Of a DNA stretch of 64,000 nt, positions 52,996 to 61,920 are shown in pieces. The stretch's first letter is position 1; the number at the start of each line of letters is the position of its first letter. This stretch comes from Fodinibius sp964490705 (GTDB lineage Bacteria > Bacteroidota > Rhodothermia > Balneolales > Balneolaceae), in the NCBI GenBank assembly GCA_964490705.1, contig CAZBCG010000002.1, positions 186,001 through 250,000 of the forward strand. Direction: 5' to 3'. Under the pieces are notes generated by a model. The model saw only the letters and a list, made by a program, of their open reading frames with translations, was not told where the DNA came from and searched no databases. The position numbers were made by a program, and so were the translations under genes.

Positions 52996-53042
52996 GTCAT
53001 CCTGAACTTGCCGTGTCCCGACCACTCGGGGTTTCAGGATCT
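52996..53042 (+). repeat. Interspersed palindromic element, long form (trpF-trpB gap)
   Basis: GTCATCCTGAACTTGCCG, core GTGTCCCGACCACTCGGGG, then TTTCAGGATCT. Reversed, it is almost identical to 20665-20711 (differences only in the CGACCACTCGG loop). CCTGAA/TTTCAGG and CCCGA/TCGGG form nested stems. Just upstream, 52945-52977 is a degenerate run of TGAGT words (ATTGAGTAGTGAGTGATGAG). Confidence 0.78.
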
Positions 53043-53060
53043 AATTCAAAGAAGTCTAGA

Positions 53061-54248
53061 ATGAAATACGATTTACCAACGAAAGAAGGATATTACGGTG
53101 ATTTTGGAGGCAAATTCGTCCCCGAAATCTTGATACCGGTGCTCGAAGAATTGGAAGAAGCCTACGAAGAAGCCTGGAATGACGATTCCTTTCAGGAAGA
53201 ATATCATCAGTTGCTGGATGAATATGTAGGACGCCCGACAAAGCTGACTTATGCTAATAGGCTTACCGAGCACTACGGGAAAGCAAAGATTTATCTGAAG
53301 CGCGAAGACCTTTGTCACACAGGGGCACACAAGATCAATAATGCAATTGGACAGATTTTACTGGCCCAGCGTATGGGCAAAGATCGCATTATAGCCGAAA
53401 CGGGGGCTGGTCAGCATGGTGTGGCTACGGCCACAGCTTGCGCAAAATTCGGCGTTGATTGTATAGTATATATGGGTGCCGAGGATATGGAGCGTCAGAA
53501 ATTGAACGTTGAGCGCATGCGACTGCTGGGCACCGAAGTACGTTCCGTTACCAGCGGCTCACAAACGCTCAAAGATGCGACGAACGAGGCTATCCGAGAC
53601 TGGGTAACCAATGTGGAAGATACGTTTTACATCATCGGGTCGGTCGTAGGGCCGCATCCGTATCCCAAGATGGTACGTAATTTTCACCGGGTGATTGGAG
53701 ACGAAACCCGCAAGCAATTGCAAAAAGCAGAGGGCAGGGCAACCCCCGATCACCTGCTGGCCTGCGTAGGCGGGGGCTCTAACGCAATTGGGATTTTCTA
53801 TCCTTTTATCGAGGATGAATCGGTACAGATGCACGGTTTGGAAGCCGCTGGATTGGGCGCTGAGACTGATGAAACAGCTGCCACACTTACAATCGGCCAA
53901 CCCGGTGTGCTGCATGGGTCTATGAGTTATCTCTTACATGATTCTGAAGGACAAATTCAGCTGGCGCACTCGATTTCAGCCGGACTCGATTACCCCGGCA
54001 TTGGTCCCGAGCATTCGTATCTGCACGATACCAAGCGCGTGAATTATATCAGCATTACCGACGACCAAGCGATGGAAGGAGTGAAGTTGCTTTCTGCAAC
54101 TGAGGGAATTATCCCTGCGCTGGAAACAGCTCACGCGGTCGCGTATTTGGATGAGCTGATGCCCAAAACAACCAAAGATGAAATTGTGGTTTTGAATTGC
54201 TCCGGCCGCGGCGACAAAGATATGGGCACGATCTCAAAGAATTTATAA
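53061..54248 (+). CDS. trpB: Tryptophan synthase beta chain
   Basis: A PLP enzyme joining indole and serine, 395 residues from ATG 53061; the frame upstream runs through the repeat. Motifs: GYYGDFGGKFVPEIL, EDLCHTGAHKINNAIGQ (PLP Lys), ETGAGQHGVATATACA, GPHPYPKMVRNFHRVIG and CVGGGSNAIG. It is of the standard TrpB1 type, which pairs with TrpA. A hairpin-rich 144-base gap follows. Confidence 0.97.
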   Translation: MKYDLPTKEGYYGDFGGKFVPEILIPVLEELEEAYEEAWNDDSFQEEYHQLLDEYVGRPTKLTYANRLTEHYGKAKIYLKREDLCHTGAHKINNAIGQILLAQRMGKDRIIAETGAGQHGVATATACAKFGVDCIVYMGAEDMERQKLNVERMRLLGTEVRSVTSGSQTLKDATNEAIRDWVTNVEDTFYIIGSVVGPHPYPKMVRNFHRVIGDETRKQLQKAEGRATPDHLLACVGGGSNAIGIFYPFIEDESVQMHGLEAAGLGAETDETAATLTIGQPGVLHGSMSYLLHDSEGQIQLAHSISAGLDYPGIGPEHSYLHDTKRVNYISITDDQAMEGVKLLSATEGIIPALETAHAVAYLDELMPKTTKDEIVVLNCSGRGDKDMGTISKNL

Positions 54249-54258
54249 AATTATGGCT

Positions 54259-54287
54259 GTGATAAGCGTCCACGCTTATCACTTTTT
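54259..54287 (+). terminator. Terminator-like hairpin between trpB and trpA
   Basis: GTGATAAGCGT (54259-54269), CC, ACGCTTATCAC (54272-54282), then five T: an 11-bp perfect stem with a T-run. A second palindrome, AAGCGTGGACGCTT (54292-54305), is the exact complement of the first stem's AAGCGTCCACGCTT core, so the two can also pair with each other. Confidence 0.65.
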
Positions 54288-54336
54288 GTCCAAGCGTGGA
54301 CGCTTAGAGTAGTATTTTTAAATAACTTTCAAAGAA

Positions 54337-54375
54337 CATGTCATCCTGTCCCGATAGCTTTCGGGATCAGGATCT
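54337..54375 (+). repeat. Interspersed palindromic element, variant (trpB-trpA gap)
   Basis: ATGTCATCCTG, TCCCGATAGCTTTCGGGA, then TCAGGATCTG. ATCCTG-TCCCGA pairs with TCGGGA-(T)-CAGGAT. It shares its GTCATCCTG and CAGGATCT ends with the other copies and lacks the GAACTTG part. Confidence 0.7.
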
Positions 54376-54392
54376 GTAAACATAGATTCTTA

Positions 54393-55205
54393 ATGATTCA
54401 GACAGAAAACAGAATAACACAACTTTTTGAACAGCACGACGGCCCCGAAAAAATAATGAGCCTCTTTCTCACGGCCGGCTACCCCGATCCCGAAGCAACG
54501 GTTGATCTGATTCTGGGATTTGCAGAAAATGGGGTGGATATGGTGGAATTGGGCATGCCGTTCAGCGATCCGCTGGCCGACGGTCCCACAATCCAGTATT
54601 CCAGTAATGTAGCGATTGAGCAGGGTATCACGATGAAAAAGATCCTGCAGATTGTGGAGCAAGTTCGGGAAAAATCTGAAATTCCTGTTATTCTGATGGG
54701 CTACATCAATCCCGTTTTGCGGTATGGTACGGAGCAGTTTTGTAAAGATGCATCCGCTGCAGGCGTCGATGGGCTGATTATTCCGGATATCCCCATTGAG
54801 GAATCGGGTGTTTTGACCGATCATGCCCAAGCGAATGAATTACCGATCATTTATCTGGTGGCGCCAAATACCTCTTACGAACGCATGCGTAAAATAGATG
54901 CTCAGTCGCAGGGTTTTGTGTATTGTGTATCCGTGACGGGTGTGACCGGGGCGCGGGAGGGCGATGAGGTTGCGAAATCGGTGCAGCGGTTTATTAGTCG
55001 CGTCAAAGAAAATGTGACGCAGAATCCCAAGATGGTGGGGTTCGGGATTAAATCCCACGAAGATGCTCAGCGTATAGCGGCCGAAATGGACGGTTTTATC
55101 GTGGGCAGTGCGCTTATTGATACTATCCGGGAGCATTATCCCGAGCAGGGATGGAAGGATGAAGTGTTTGCTTTTGTTAGGTCGTTAAAGTATGGTACGG
55201 AGTAA
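54393..55205 (+). CDS. trpA: Tryptophan synthase alpha chain
   Basis: It cleaves indole-3-glycerol phosphate and channels indole to TrpB. The protein has 270 residues. Catalytic motifs are VELGMPFSDPLADGPTIQYS (Glu and Asp) and GLIIPDIPIEESG, with a C-terminal phosphate loop at VGFGIKSHEDA and GFIVGSALID. It ends the trp genes, 22 bases before a DUF4837 lipoprotein. Confidence 0.96.
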   Translation: MIQTENRITQLFEQHDGPEKIMSLFLTAGYPDPEATVDLILGFAENGVDMVELGMPFSDPLADGPTIQYSSNVAIEQGITMKKILQIVEQVREKSEIPVILMGYINPVLRYGTEQFCKDASAAGVDGLIIPDIPIEESGVLTDHAQANELPIIYLVAPNTSYERMRKIDAQSQGFVYCVSVTGVTGAREGDEVAKSVQRFISRVKENVTQNPKMVGFGIKSHEDAQRIAAEMDGFIVGSALIDTIREHYPEQGWKDEVFAFVRSLKYGTE

Positions 55206-55226
55206 TTTTTAAACGAGATCAAGATT

Positions 55227-56342
55227 ATGAAATTATTAATCAAAATATCATTAGTTGTCATTCTTGCAGGAACGTTTGTGGCTTGTGAGGGGGATTACCG
55301 TCAAAAAGCCCGTGGAAGTTTTGGCCAGGTTATTGTGGTAATGGATTCTACCGAATTTGACAGCCAAACGGCCGAGGCACTTCGGCAAACCTATGGCGGA
55401 TGGACACAAACCATTCCCGGCAAACCTTCTCGCTTTGATCTCTCATTTCGGGATTTTGACAGTAATAGCGAGCTCGAACAGCTGAAGCGGTTTCGAAATA
55501 TTATTGTCGCGGCTCCCGTCAACGACAGTAGTAATGTATCGCAGTTTATGCGGGCATTGTTGAGTGATGAAGTAGAGCAACAGGTCCGCAATGGAGAGGC
55601 TTTTGCATTTCCGATTAAGAATCAGTGGTATCGCGACCAGTGGCTAATGTTGCTGTCGGCGCCCAGCGATTCGGCATTGGCACAGCAGATCAGGAATTCG
55701 CAAGAAACGCTTATCGACAATCTGATTGATAAAGAGCTCGAACGTCATACCGAAGAAATCTATGATCGTGGCGAACGGTTTGCACTCGAAGACAGCCTTT
55801 GGCAAAATCACGGCTGGAAAATTCGCGTACAGCACGATTGGGTCAAAAACGTAGATACCACGTATACCGATAATGGGAAACGGGCTCATTTCTTAACGAT
55901 GCGTCGCCCACTCCCCGAAAACGATCGCTGGTTCTGGACTTGGTGGCAAAAAGTCGATAATATCAACAAGGTTGACGATGAATGGATTAATACAAAACGC
56001 GATTCTTTGAATCGGCAGTGGATTCGCGGGTCGCGAGAAGAATCATACGTAACCACAGCCTATAATCGCCCATATGAGACTGAAACCTTTCGCATGAACG
56101 GCGATTTGGTGTATGAAACGCTCGGCGTGTGGACGATGACAAATGATGCGATGGCCGGACCCTTTGCGAATTTTACTGTCTATGATAAAGAAACCAGCCG
56201 GTTATTTATGCTGGAGTTTGCCCAATTTGCACCCAAATACGATAAACGTCGCTTTGTGCGGGAATTCCGGGCGATGCTTCGGACATTCGAAAGTGATTCT
56301 ACCTGGCAAGGCAATGCGAATCAAGCGGTAGCAGAGAATTAG
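55227..56342 (+). CDS. DUF4837-family lipoprotein
   Basis: A 371-residue protein with a signal sequence and lipobox (AGTFVACEGDY, Cys20). The mature part has the pattern of DUF4837: GSFGQVIVVMDSTEF, NIIVAAPVNDSSNVSQFM, KNQWYRDQWLMLLSAPSD, and a second half with WFWTWWQKV and NGDLVYETLGVWTM. The family is largely restricted to Bacteroidota-like organisms and has no known function. It sits between trpA and bioF on the same strand, a position that gives no clear clue. Confidence 0.82.
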   Translation: MKLLIKISLVVILAGTFVACEGDYRQKARGSFGQVIVVMDSTEFDSQTAEALRQTYGGWTQTIPGKPSRFDLSFRDFDSNSELEQLKRFRNIIVAAPVNDSSNVSQFMRALLSDEVEQQVRNGEAFAFPIKNQWYRDQWLMLLSAPSDSALAQQIRNSQETLIDNLIDKELERHTEEIYDRGERFALEDSLWQNHGWKIRVQHDWVKNVDTTYTDNGKRAHFLTMRRPLPENDRWFWTWWQKVDNINKVDDEWINTKRDSLNRQWIRGSREESYVTTAYNRPYETETFRMNGDLVYETLGVWTMTNDAMAGPFANFTVYDKETSRLFMLEFAQFAPKYDKRRFVREFRAMLRTFESDSTWQGNANQAVAEN

Positions 56343-56345
56343 CGC

Positions 56346-57512
56346 GTGTCTTCTTCATCCAAGTACAACTTTATTGATGACGCGCTTTCCAAGCGCAAAA
56401 AGCGGTATCAATTTCGTGAGTTGAGCAGCTTTGAACCTCGTGATTCTATCTTGATATCGGATGGGGAAGCCGAGTATATCAATTTTAGCGGCAACGATTA
56501 TTTAGGATTGTCGAAGCATCCGCAAGTGATAGCACGATCCCAGCAATACGCAGATGAGTTCGGGGCGGGAGCGACGGCATCGCGCCTGATCAACGGCACC
56601 TATTCCATCCATGAAGAGCTTGAACAAAAGTTGGCTGATACCTTTGGATGGGAGGCTGCGTTGCTGTTTAACAGTGGATTTCAGGCCAACAGCACCATCA
56701 TTGGCACGCTGGCCGACCGCCATTCACTTATTTTGGCGGATAAACTCAGTCACAATAGCCTGTTGCAGGGGTCGCTTTCCAGTCGTGCTACTTTTCGCCG
56801 CTTTGATCATAATGAGATATCTGATTTGGAGGACCAGCTGAATCGAGCTGCTGAAGAGTATTCCCGCATTATTGTGATCACCGAGTCGCTGTTCAGTATG
56901 GACGGTGACCGCAGCGATTTGAAGACAACAGCCGAGCTGTGTCAAAAACATGATGCTTGGTTGTTTGTAGATGATGCCCATGCCGTGGGCGTTTGGGGTG
57001 AGCATGGACTGGGATTAACGCACGGAATTGACGGTATTGACATGGTACTTGGCACCTGCGGAAAAGCATTTGGTGGATTTGGTGCATATTTGCTCTGTTC
57101 ATCCAAAATGCGTGACTATATGATCAATTTTTGTCCCGGTTTTATCTATACGACGGCACTTCCGCCGGCTGTCATCGGCGCTATCGAAGCCTCGCTCGAG
57201 CTGATTCCCCGGATGGATGCCGAGCGCAAAAAGTTGCATCAGCACATATCACGCATGCAAGAGGGTATAGCAGATGCGGGATTTAGCACCGGGCAGTCGG
57301 CCTCGCAAATTATCCCCATTATGGTGGGAGATGAACAGCAAACGCTGGAGCTTGGAGAATATCTTAAAGATAATGGATTTTTAGCTACAGCCATCCGTCC
57401 GCCGACCGTACCAAAAGGTAGCGCCCGAATCAGAATTACCCTATCTTCAGCTCACAGTGATCAGCATATCAATAAATTTTTAACAGCACTAAACGGATGG
57501 ACGAATGGCTGA
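56346..57512 (+). CDS. bioF: 8-amino-7-oxononanoate synthase
   Basis: A PLP enzyme that condenses pimeloyl-ACP with alanine, 388 residues. Motifs: NFSGNDYLGLSKHP, GAGATASRLINGTY, FVDDAHAVGVWGEHGLG and GTCGKAFGGFGAYL (PLP Lys), ending in RITLSSAHSDQHI. It starts at GTG 56346 and overlaps the next gene by 8 bases. bioB is not in the window. Confidence 0.94.
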   Translation: MSSSSKYNFIDDALSKRKKRYQFRELSSFEPRDSILISDGEAEYINFSGNDYLGLSKHPQVIARSQQYADEFGAGATASRLINGTYSIHEELEQKLADTFGWEAALLFNSGFQANSTIIGTLADRHSLILADKLSHNSLLQGSLSSRATFRRFDHNEISDLEDQLNRAAEEYSRIIVITESLFSMDGDRSDLKTTAELCQKHDAWLFVDDAHAVGVWGEHGLGLTHGIDGIDMVLGTCGKAFGGFGAYLLCSSKMRDYMINFCPGFIYTTALPPAVIGAIEASLELIPRMDAERKKLHQHISRMQEGIADAGFSTGQSASQIIPIMVGDEQQTLELGEYLKDNGFLATAIRPPTVPKGSARIRITLSSAHSDQHINKFLTALNGWTNG

Positions 57513-58194
57513 CTGCCAATTTGCAACATTTCACGGCTGGGCTTTTGATCGACACTTCTGGGACGACTGGACAGCCGAGCTTTCTTCATACGGCAATTTT
57601 CAATCCTTTGATCGCGGTTACTTCAACGATCCCCATAAGATAGAAGTCAATAACACCAATGAGCCGCTCATTCTGCTTGCGCATTCGTTTGGTCTTCATC
57701 TGATTGATGAGTCGCTCTTTGAGCAGGCTGACTTACTAATTATCGCCAGTGGGTTTTTGTATTTCCATCCCTATGCGGCGCAGTACAAGCGGCGCTCTCG
57801 GCTTATTATGCAGGAAATGATGAACGAGCTCGAAAGCAATCCCCAAAAGGTGCTGCGCAGATTTTATGAGAATAGTTTTGCACCGGACGAGATGCCGTCC
57901 GCCGATTTTGATGGCCTTAATTATCAGCTGTTGTTGGAGGATTTGCAGCGTCTGCAGGATTCGGAAATGGATGCCGAATTGCTGAAAAAGGCCGACAAAG
58001 TTTGTATCCTTCACGGTTCAAAAGATCAAATTGTGACATATAAAAAGGGCCGGCAGATGTACAATCAGCTGCAGCAGAAAGCGCAATATTTTGAGATCAA
58101 AAATGCCGGTCACGCATTGCCCAAGACGCATCACCGGCAGTGCCTGGAATTTATTATGCCCGAAGTTGAGCAGCTGGTGAAATCGAAAGTGTAG
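57505..58194 (+). CDS. BioH/BioG-like pimeloyl-ACP ester carboxylesterase (alpha/beta hydrolase)
   Basis: A 229-residue alpha/beta-hydrolase. It has the oxyanion region ATFHGWAFDRHFWDDW, nucleophile Ser in LLAHSFGLHLID, acid Asp in LHGSKDQIVTY and His in IKNAGHALPKTHH. The place between bioF and bioC marks it as the esterase that frees pimeloyl-ACP from its methyl ester after BioC and the fatty acid enzymes have built it. The nucleophile elbow is AHSFG rather than the GWSLGG of E. coli BioH, so it may belong to a different lineage. Confidence 0.8.
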   Translation: MADCQFATFHGWAFDRHFWDDWTAELSSYGNFQSFDRGYFNDPHKIEVNNTNEPLILLAHSFGLHLIDESLFEQADLLIIASGFLYFHPYAAQYKRRSRLIMQEMMNELESNPQKVLRRFYENSFAPDEMPSADFDGLNYQLLLEDLQRLQDSEMDAELLKKADKVCILHGSKDQIVTYKKGRQMYNQLQQKAQYFEIKNAGHALPKTHHRQCLEFIMPEVEQLVKSKV

Positions 58195-58208
58195 AAGCAG
58201 GATTTACT

Positions 58209-59018
58209 ATGAACGAGCAGGCCCTTATCGGGGAGAATTTAAAAACACAAATCGCCGAAAATTTTGGATCTGCAGCACCGTATTATCATTCCAATGCAGA
58301 AGTACAACAGCAGGTTGCTGAGCGGTTAATCGCCTCTCTGGAGCCTTGGCGTGATATTTTGCCCTCTGGTCCCATTATTGAACTCGGTTGCGGTACGGGA
58401 TTCGTCACCCGCGGCCTGGCAGAGATGTATCCCCAAAGAGATATCGAGGTAACTGATTTATCAGAAGGGATGGTAGAATATTGCCGCGCCCAGCTGGGAG
58501 ATCACGAGAATTTATCTTTTCGCGTTCAGGATGCAGAAGATATTGCCGTGGATGAACCGCATTATGCGATGACAATTAGCGGCTTTTCGGCACAGTGGTT
58601 TCGTAATCCCGCCCGCACGCTGGGGCAGTGGCTGGAAGTGACCAAGCCCGGTGGTTTGCTGCTGGCTTCTTTTCCCGGCAATGAAAGTTTTCCCGAATGG
58701 AGGGAGAAGTGCGAAGAGTTGGGACTTCCGTTTACGGGCAATGCGTTACCGGATGTGGAAGAGATGGTCGTGAAAATGTCGGTGGGACCTGCCCAGGTCG
58801 ATTATTATGAGGATACGGTGACCCAGAAATTTGCAAGTGCCGGCGATTTTTTCCGAACTCTTAAAGCTCTCGGAGCCGCTACACAAAAGGAGGGTCGCTC
58901 GCTGTCGGCCAAAGAGTTTTCATTGCTGACTAATCACTGGGATAATTCTATCGACGGCGACATTGAAGTCAGTTATCACCTGGTATTTTTAGCGGTCAAA
59001 CGAGATTACGATTCCTAA
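58209..59018 (+). CDS. bioC: Malonyl-ACP O-methyltransferase
   Basis: It methylates malonyl-ACP so that it can enter fatty acid synthesis as a biotin precursor. The 269-residue protein has the SAM motif IIELGCGTGFVTRGLA, then EVTDLSEGMVEYCRA, MTISGFSAQWFRNPARTL and KPGGLLLASFPGNESFPEW. The QWF and FxG segments are typical of BioC. It is placed in the bio operon, 14 bases after the esterase. Confidence 0.92.
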   Translation: MNEQALIGENLKTQIAENFGSAAPYYHSNAEVQQQVAERLIASLEPWRDILPSGPIIELGCGTGFVTRGLAEMYPQRDIEVTDLSEGMVEYCRAQLGDHENLSFRVQDAEDIAVDEPHYAMTISGFSAQWFRNPARTLGQWLEVTKPGGLLLASFPGNESFPEWREKCEELGLPFTGNALPDVEEMVVKMSVGPAQVDYYEDTVTQKFASAGDFFRTLKALGAATQKEGRSLSAKEFSLLTNHWDNSIDGDIEVSYHLVFLAVKRDYDS

Positions 59019-59035
59019 ATAATTACTTCTAAAGC

Positions 59036-59063
59036 ATGTCATCCCGAACTTGTTTCGGGATCT
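59036..59063 (+). repeat. Interspersed palindromic element, short form (bioC-bioD gap)
   Basis: GTCATCCCGAACTTGTTTCGGGATCT. The arms ATCCCGAA and TTTCGGGAT flank ACTTG. It has the same frame as 47059-47083 with compensating changes in the stem (TTCTGAA/TTTCAGAA against TCCCGAA/TTTCGGGA), which argues that the hairpin itself is conserved. Confidence 0.8.
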
Positions 59064-59089
59064 TCTATAAAAGAGACTTTTGAACTTTT

Positions 59090-59707
59090 ATGAATTGGCC
59101 CTCCGAAATTTTTGTGACCGGTACCGATACCGGCATCGGCAAAACCGTAGTTTCAGCATTGTTAACCAAAGGACTGAATGCAACGTACTGGAAACCCATC
59201 CAAGCGGGACTGGAAGAGGAAACAGACACCGAATTTGTCCGCCGTACTACGGGCGTTTCTGATGACCAAATTGTGCCCGAGCGGTACCGCCTGCAAACGC
59301 CGATGTCGCCCCACGGTGCGGCTAAAATTGATGATGTTTATATCGAGATGTCGGATTTTAGCTTGCCGGATTATGAGACCGATCATCTGGTAGTAGAAGG
59401 GGCCGGTGGACTGATGGTTCCTTTTAACGATGATCAGATGATTATTGATCTGATTGATAAGCTAAATCTCCCGGTTGTATTGGTGGCACGCAGCTCACTG
59501 GGAACGCTAAATCACACCTTTTTATCACTCGAAGCACTGCGAAAGCGCGATATTCCCATTTTAGGTGTAGTGATGAACGGTCCGGAGCATGAAAGCAACA
59601 GAAAAGCCATAACACATTACGGCAACGTCGATATTTTGGCTGAAATTGATGTCATTGATCCCATCAATGCCGATGGATTAGACTATATTTTTCAACAATA
59701 TTTTTAA
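59090..59707 (+). CDS. bioD: ATP-dependent dethiobiotin synthetase
   Basis: It closes the ureido ring of dethiobiotin. The 205-residue protein has the P-loop FVTGTDTGIGKTVVSA, KPIQAGLEEETDTEFV, the Mg/substrate segment LQTPMSPHGAA, VEGAGGLMVPF and VVLVARSSLGTLNHT. It lies 26 bases before bioA. Confidence 0.95.
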   Translation: MNWPSEIFVTGTDTGIGKTVVSALLTKGLNATYWKPIQAGLEEETDTEFVRRTTGVSDDQIVPERYRLQTPMSPHGAAKIDDVYIEMSDFSLPDYETDHLVVEGAGGLMVPFNDDQMIIDLIDKLNLPVVLVARSSLGTLNHTFLSLEALRKRDIPILGVVMNGPEHESNRKAITHYGNVDILAEIDVIDPINADGLDYIFQQYF

Positions 59708-59733
59708 CAGCGAACCACAGCAATTGATTTTCT

Positions 59734-61068
59734 ATGTCTAAGTTTCATCCCAATATTTGGTACCCGTTTACGGTTCTGAAAGATGCGCCCGAGCCGCTCA
59801 AAGTAAAGAGCGGGGAAGGACTCTGGCTTGAGCTCGAGGACGGTCGCGAAATTATGGACGCCATATCGAGCTGGTGGGTCAACACATTCGGACATGCGCA
59901 TCCAAAAATCACGGAAGCGATTACTGAGCAGTCGAAGCAGCTCGAGCATGTGGTGTTTGCCAATTTTACGCACGATCCTGCCGAGCAGGCAGCTGAGATG
60001 ATTACCGATGCGCTGCCAAGTTCGCTTAACAAAGTTTTTTACTCCGATGACGGATCAACGGCTGTGGAAGTGGCGATGAAGCAGGCCTATCAGTATTGGC
60101 GCAACAAAGGGCAGGAGCGTACAAAATTTATCTGCTTTGAGGGTGCTTATCACGGTGATACCTTTGGTGCCATGTCGGCCGGAGAGCGATCGGTATTTAC
60201 CAATGTATTCCAGGATCTGCTGTTTGATGTAGAATTTTTGCCCTATCCCGATACGTGGATGGACGATACCACGGTCGCTGACCGAGAAGACGAGGTAATT
60301 GAGCAGTTGGAAGAACTGCTGAGCGAGAATCCGGAAACCTATGCGGGTATTATGATTGAGCCGCTTGTGCAGGGCGCGGGGGGGATGAAAATGTGCCGCG
60401 AAGATTTTCTGCAGAAGCTGCATTGGGTCAATAGACAGTTCAATACGCTGCTCATATTTGATGAAGTGATGACCGGATTCGGTCGCACGGGCGATTGGTT
60501 TGCATGCCAGCGTGCGCAGGTTGAGCCCGATATTATCTGTATGGCCAAAGGGCTTACGGGTGGATTTTTGCCACTTTCGGCTACGGTATCATCGGATGAA
60601 ATCTACGAGACCTTTTACAGCAGCGATCCCGAAAAAACGTTTTGGCACGGACACAGCTATACGGCCAATCCTCTGGGATGTGCGGCAGCGATTGCAGCGT
60701 GTGAGCTGATGGATGAATACGAGCCGGTGTATTCAGAAATGGAGCAGTGGCATACCAAAGAATTGAATAAGTTAAAGGATCACCCTCGGCTAAAAAAACA
60801 CCGCGTTATGGGAACTATTGCGGCCGTGGATATCGATACCTCGGGCAGGGAGCAGGCCAGTGTAGATCCTTACACCAGCGAAGTGCTGCGCGATGAAGAT
60901 GGTTATTTGAATTCGGTGGCAGATGCTATCAAAAAACGTTGTGTGGATCACGGGGTACTGCTGCGTCCTCTGGGGAATGTGCTTTACCTGATGCCGCCGT
61001 ACTGTACTACCCGAGAGCAGCTATCAGAAATGTACCAGGCAATTACCGATCTGATGGAAGAGGTGTAG
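59734..61068 (+). CDS. bioA: Adenosylmethionine-8-amino-7-oxononanoate aminotransferase
   Basis: A PLP aminotransferase, 444 residues. Motifs: WYPFTVLKDAPEPL (substrate-specific N-terminus), DAISSWWVNTFGHAHP, FYSDDGSTAVEVAMKQA, LIFDEVMTGFGRTGDWFA and the PLP Lys in CMAKGLTGGFLPLSAT. It is the last gene of the bio operon and converges on a TfoX-like gene with 2 bases between stops. Confidence 0.95.
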   Translation: MSKFHPNIWYPFTVLKDAPEPLKVKSGEGLWLELEDGREIMDAISSWWVNTFGHAHPKITEAITEQSKQLEHVVFANFTHDPAEQAAEMITDALPSSLNKVFYSDDGSTAVEVAMKQAYQYWRNKGQERTKFICFEGAYHGDTFGAMSAGERSVFTNVFQDLLFDVEFLPYPDTWMDDTTVADREDEVIEQLEELLSENPETYAGIMIEPLVQGAGGMKMCREDFLQKLHWVNRQFNTLLIFDEVMTGFGRTGDWFACQRAQVEPDIICMAKGLTGGFLPLSATVSSDEIYETFYSSDPEKTFWHGHSYTANPLGCAAAIAACELMDEYEPVYSEMEQWHTKELNKLKDHPRLKKHRVMGTIAAVDIDTSGREQASVDPYTSEVLRDEDGYLNSVADAIKKRCVDHGVLLRPLGNVLYLMPPYCTTREQLSEMYQAITDLMEEV

Positions 61069-61070
61069 TC

Positions 61071-61430
61071 CTAAAGATCCATGTCGGTTTTTCCGTGATC
61101 CTTTGGCGGCAGGCTTTCGGTAAAGGCGATGCTTTTGTCAATAAATTTGTGGAGGGCTTTTGAGTGATTGTAGATCTGTTCTTCAATCATAATAAAATCG
61201 TCATAAAGTCCTTCGTCCGGTAAATATTTGCGAATGCCCGGACGGTCAACCAGCGATTGGGCCAGTTGTTCTCCGATACGGGCCACCAAGAAATCCTCAT
61301 ACACTCCCAGGCACATATTGCCGTTGATCAGGTATCCCACGCCGCCGCCTTCTTTTTTCTTTTCCAGTTCTTCGTTGGCGATTAGGTAATGATCGACGAG
61401 ATCTTCCAGTTTTTCGTTGTATTCAGCCAC
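61071..61430 (-). CDS. TfoX/Sxy N-terminal domain-family protein
   Basis: A 119-residue protein with the family core EGGGVGYLINGNMCLGVYEDFLVARIG, LVDRPGIRKYLP and the C-terminal IAFTESLPPK. It has no C-terminal helix-hairpin-helix domain, so it is unlike the full competence regulator TfoX/Sxy. Stand-alone members are widespread and of unknown function. It lies 23 bases after the bPH2-protein gene, on the same strand. Confidence 0.78.
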   Translation of the reverse strand: MAEYNEKLEDLVDHYLIANEELEKKKEGGGVGYLINGNMCLGVYEDFLVARIGEQLAQSLVDRPGIRKYLPDEGLYDDFIMIEEQIYNHSKALHKFIDKSIAFTESLPPKDHGKTDMDL

Positions 61431-61453
61431 GGCTAAAAATTTAGTTGATAAGA

Positions 61454-61879
61454 TTATTGTTTGGCTGGCAACTGGCTGTAAACCGCATTTTTTAGTTCAT
61501 GAGGTTGTCCCACATTCCGCAATCTTGCTTTGCGAATAGACATCCCCATAATGATAACCGAACCTTTTCGCCAAAGGCGATCTCCGATAGCTTGCGTGCA
61601 AATGATATCGTCAATTTTGTTGAAAGACCAGTCATTTAGACGGATATAATATAATCCCTTCTTTTCGATTAGGCGTCGATCCGTAACGACAAATTCATGG
61701 GAATGAAAAATAAACAGAGCGTACATCAGAGCAGTCAAAGCAAAAAAGATAAACCACCAAAGAGCCAGAGATAACAAGAAAAAAACGGCCGAGCTAAAAA
61801 AGATTGACCAGTGCGGACGCGTCGAAAATATGACCCTTTCCGAAGGATGCAGTTTGCTATCAAGCCAGTTTTTATTCAT
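61454..61879 (-). CDS. Bacterial PH-domain (bPH2) membrane protein
   Basis: A 141-residue protein. Two membrane helices (about 25-55) are followed by a bPH2-like domain: HSHEFVVTDRRLIEKKGLYYIRLNDWSFNKIDDIICTQAIGDRLWRKGSVIIMG. The function is unknown, and such proteins often act in envelope stress or secretion. It is in a minus-strand set with the purE/purK genes. Confidence 0.82.
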   Translation of the reverse strand: MNKNWLDSKLHPSERVIFSTRPHWSIFFSSAVFFLLSLALWWFIFFALTALMYALFIFHSHEFVVTDRRLIEKKGLYYIRLNDWSFNKIDDIICTQAIGDRLWRKGSVIIMGMSIRKARLRNVGQPHELKNAVYSQLPAKQ

Positions 61880-61920
61880 TCGCCTGTTTTCGTTACGTGC
61901 TCTTGGTCGAATATGATCTA

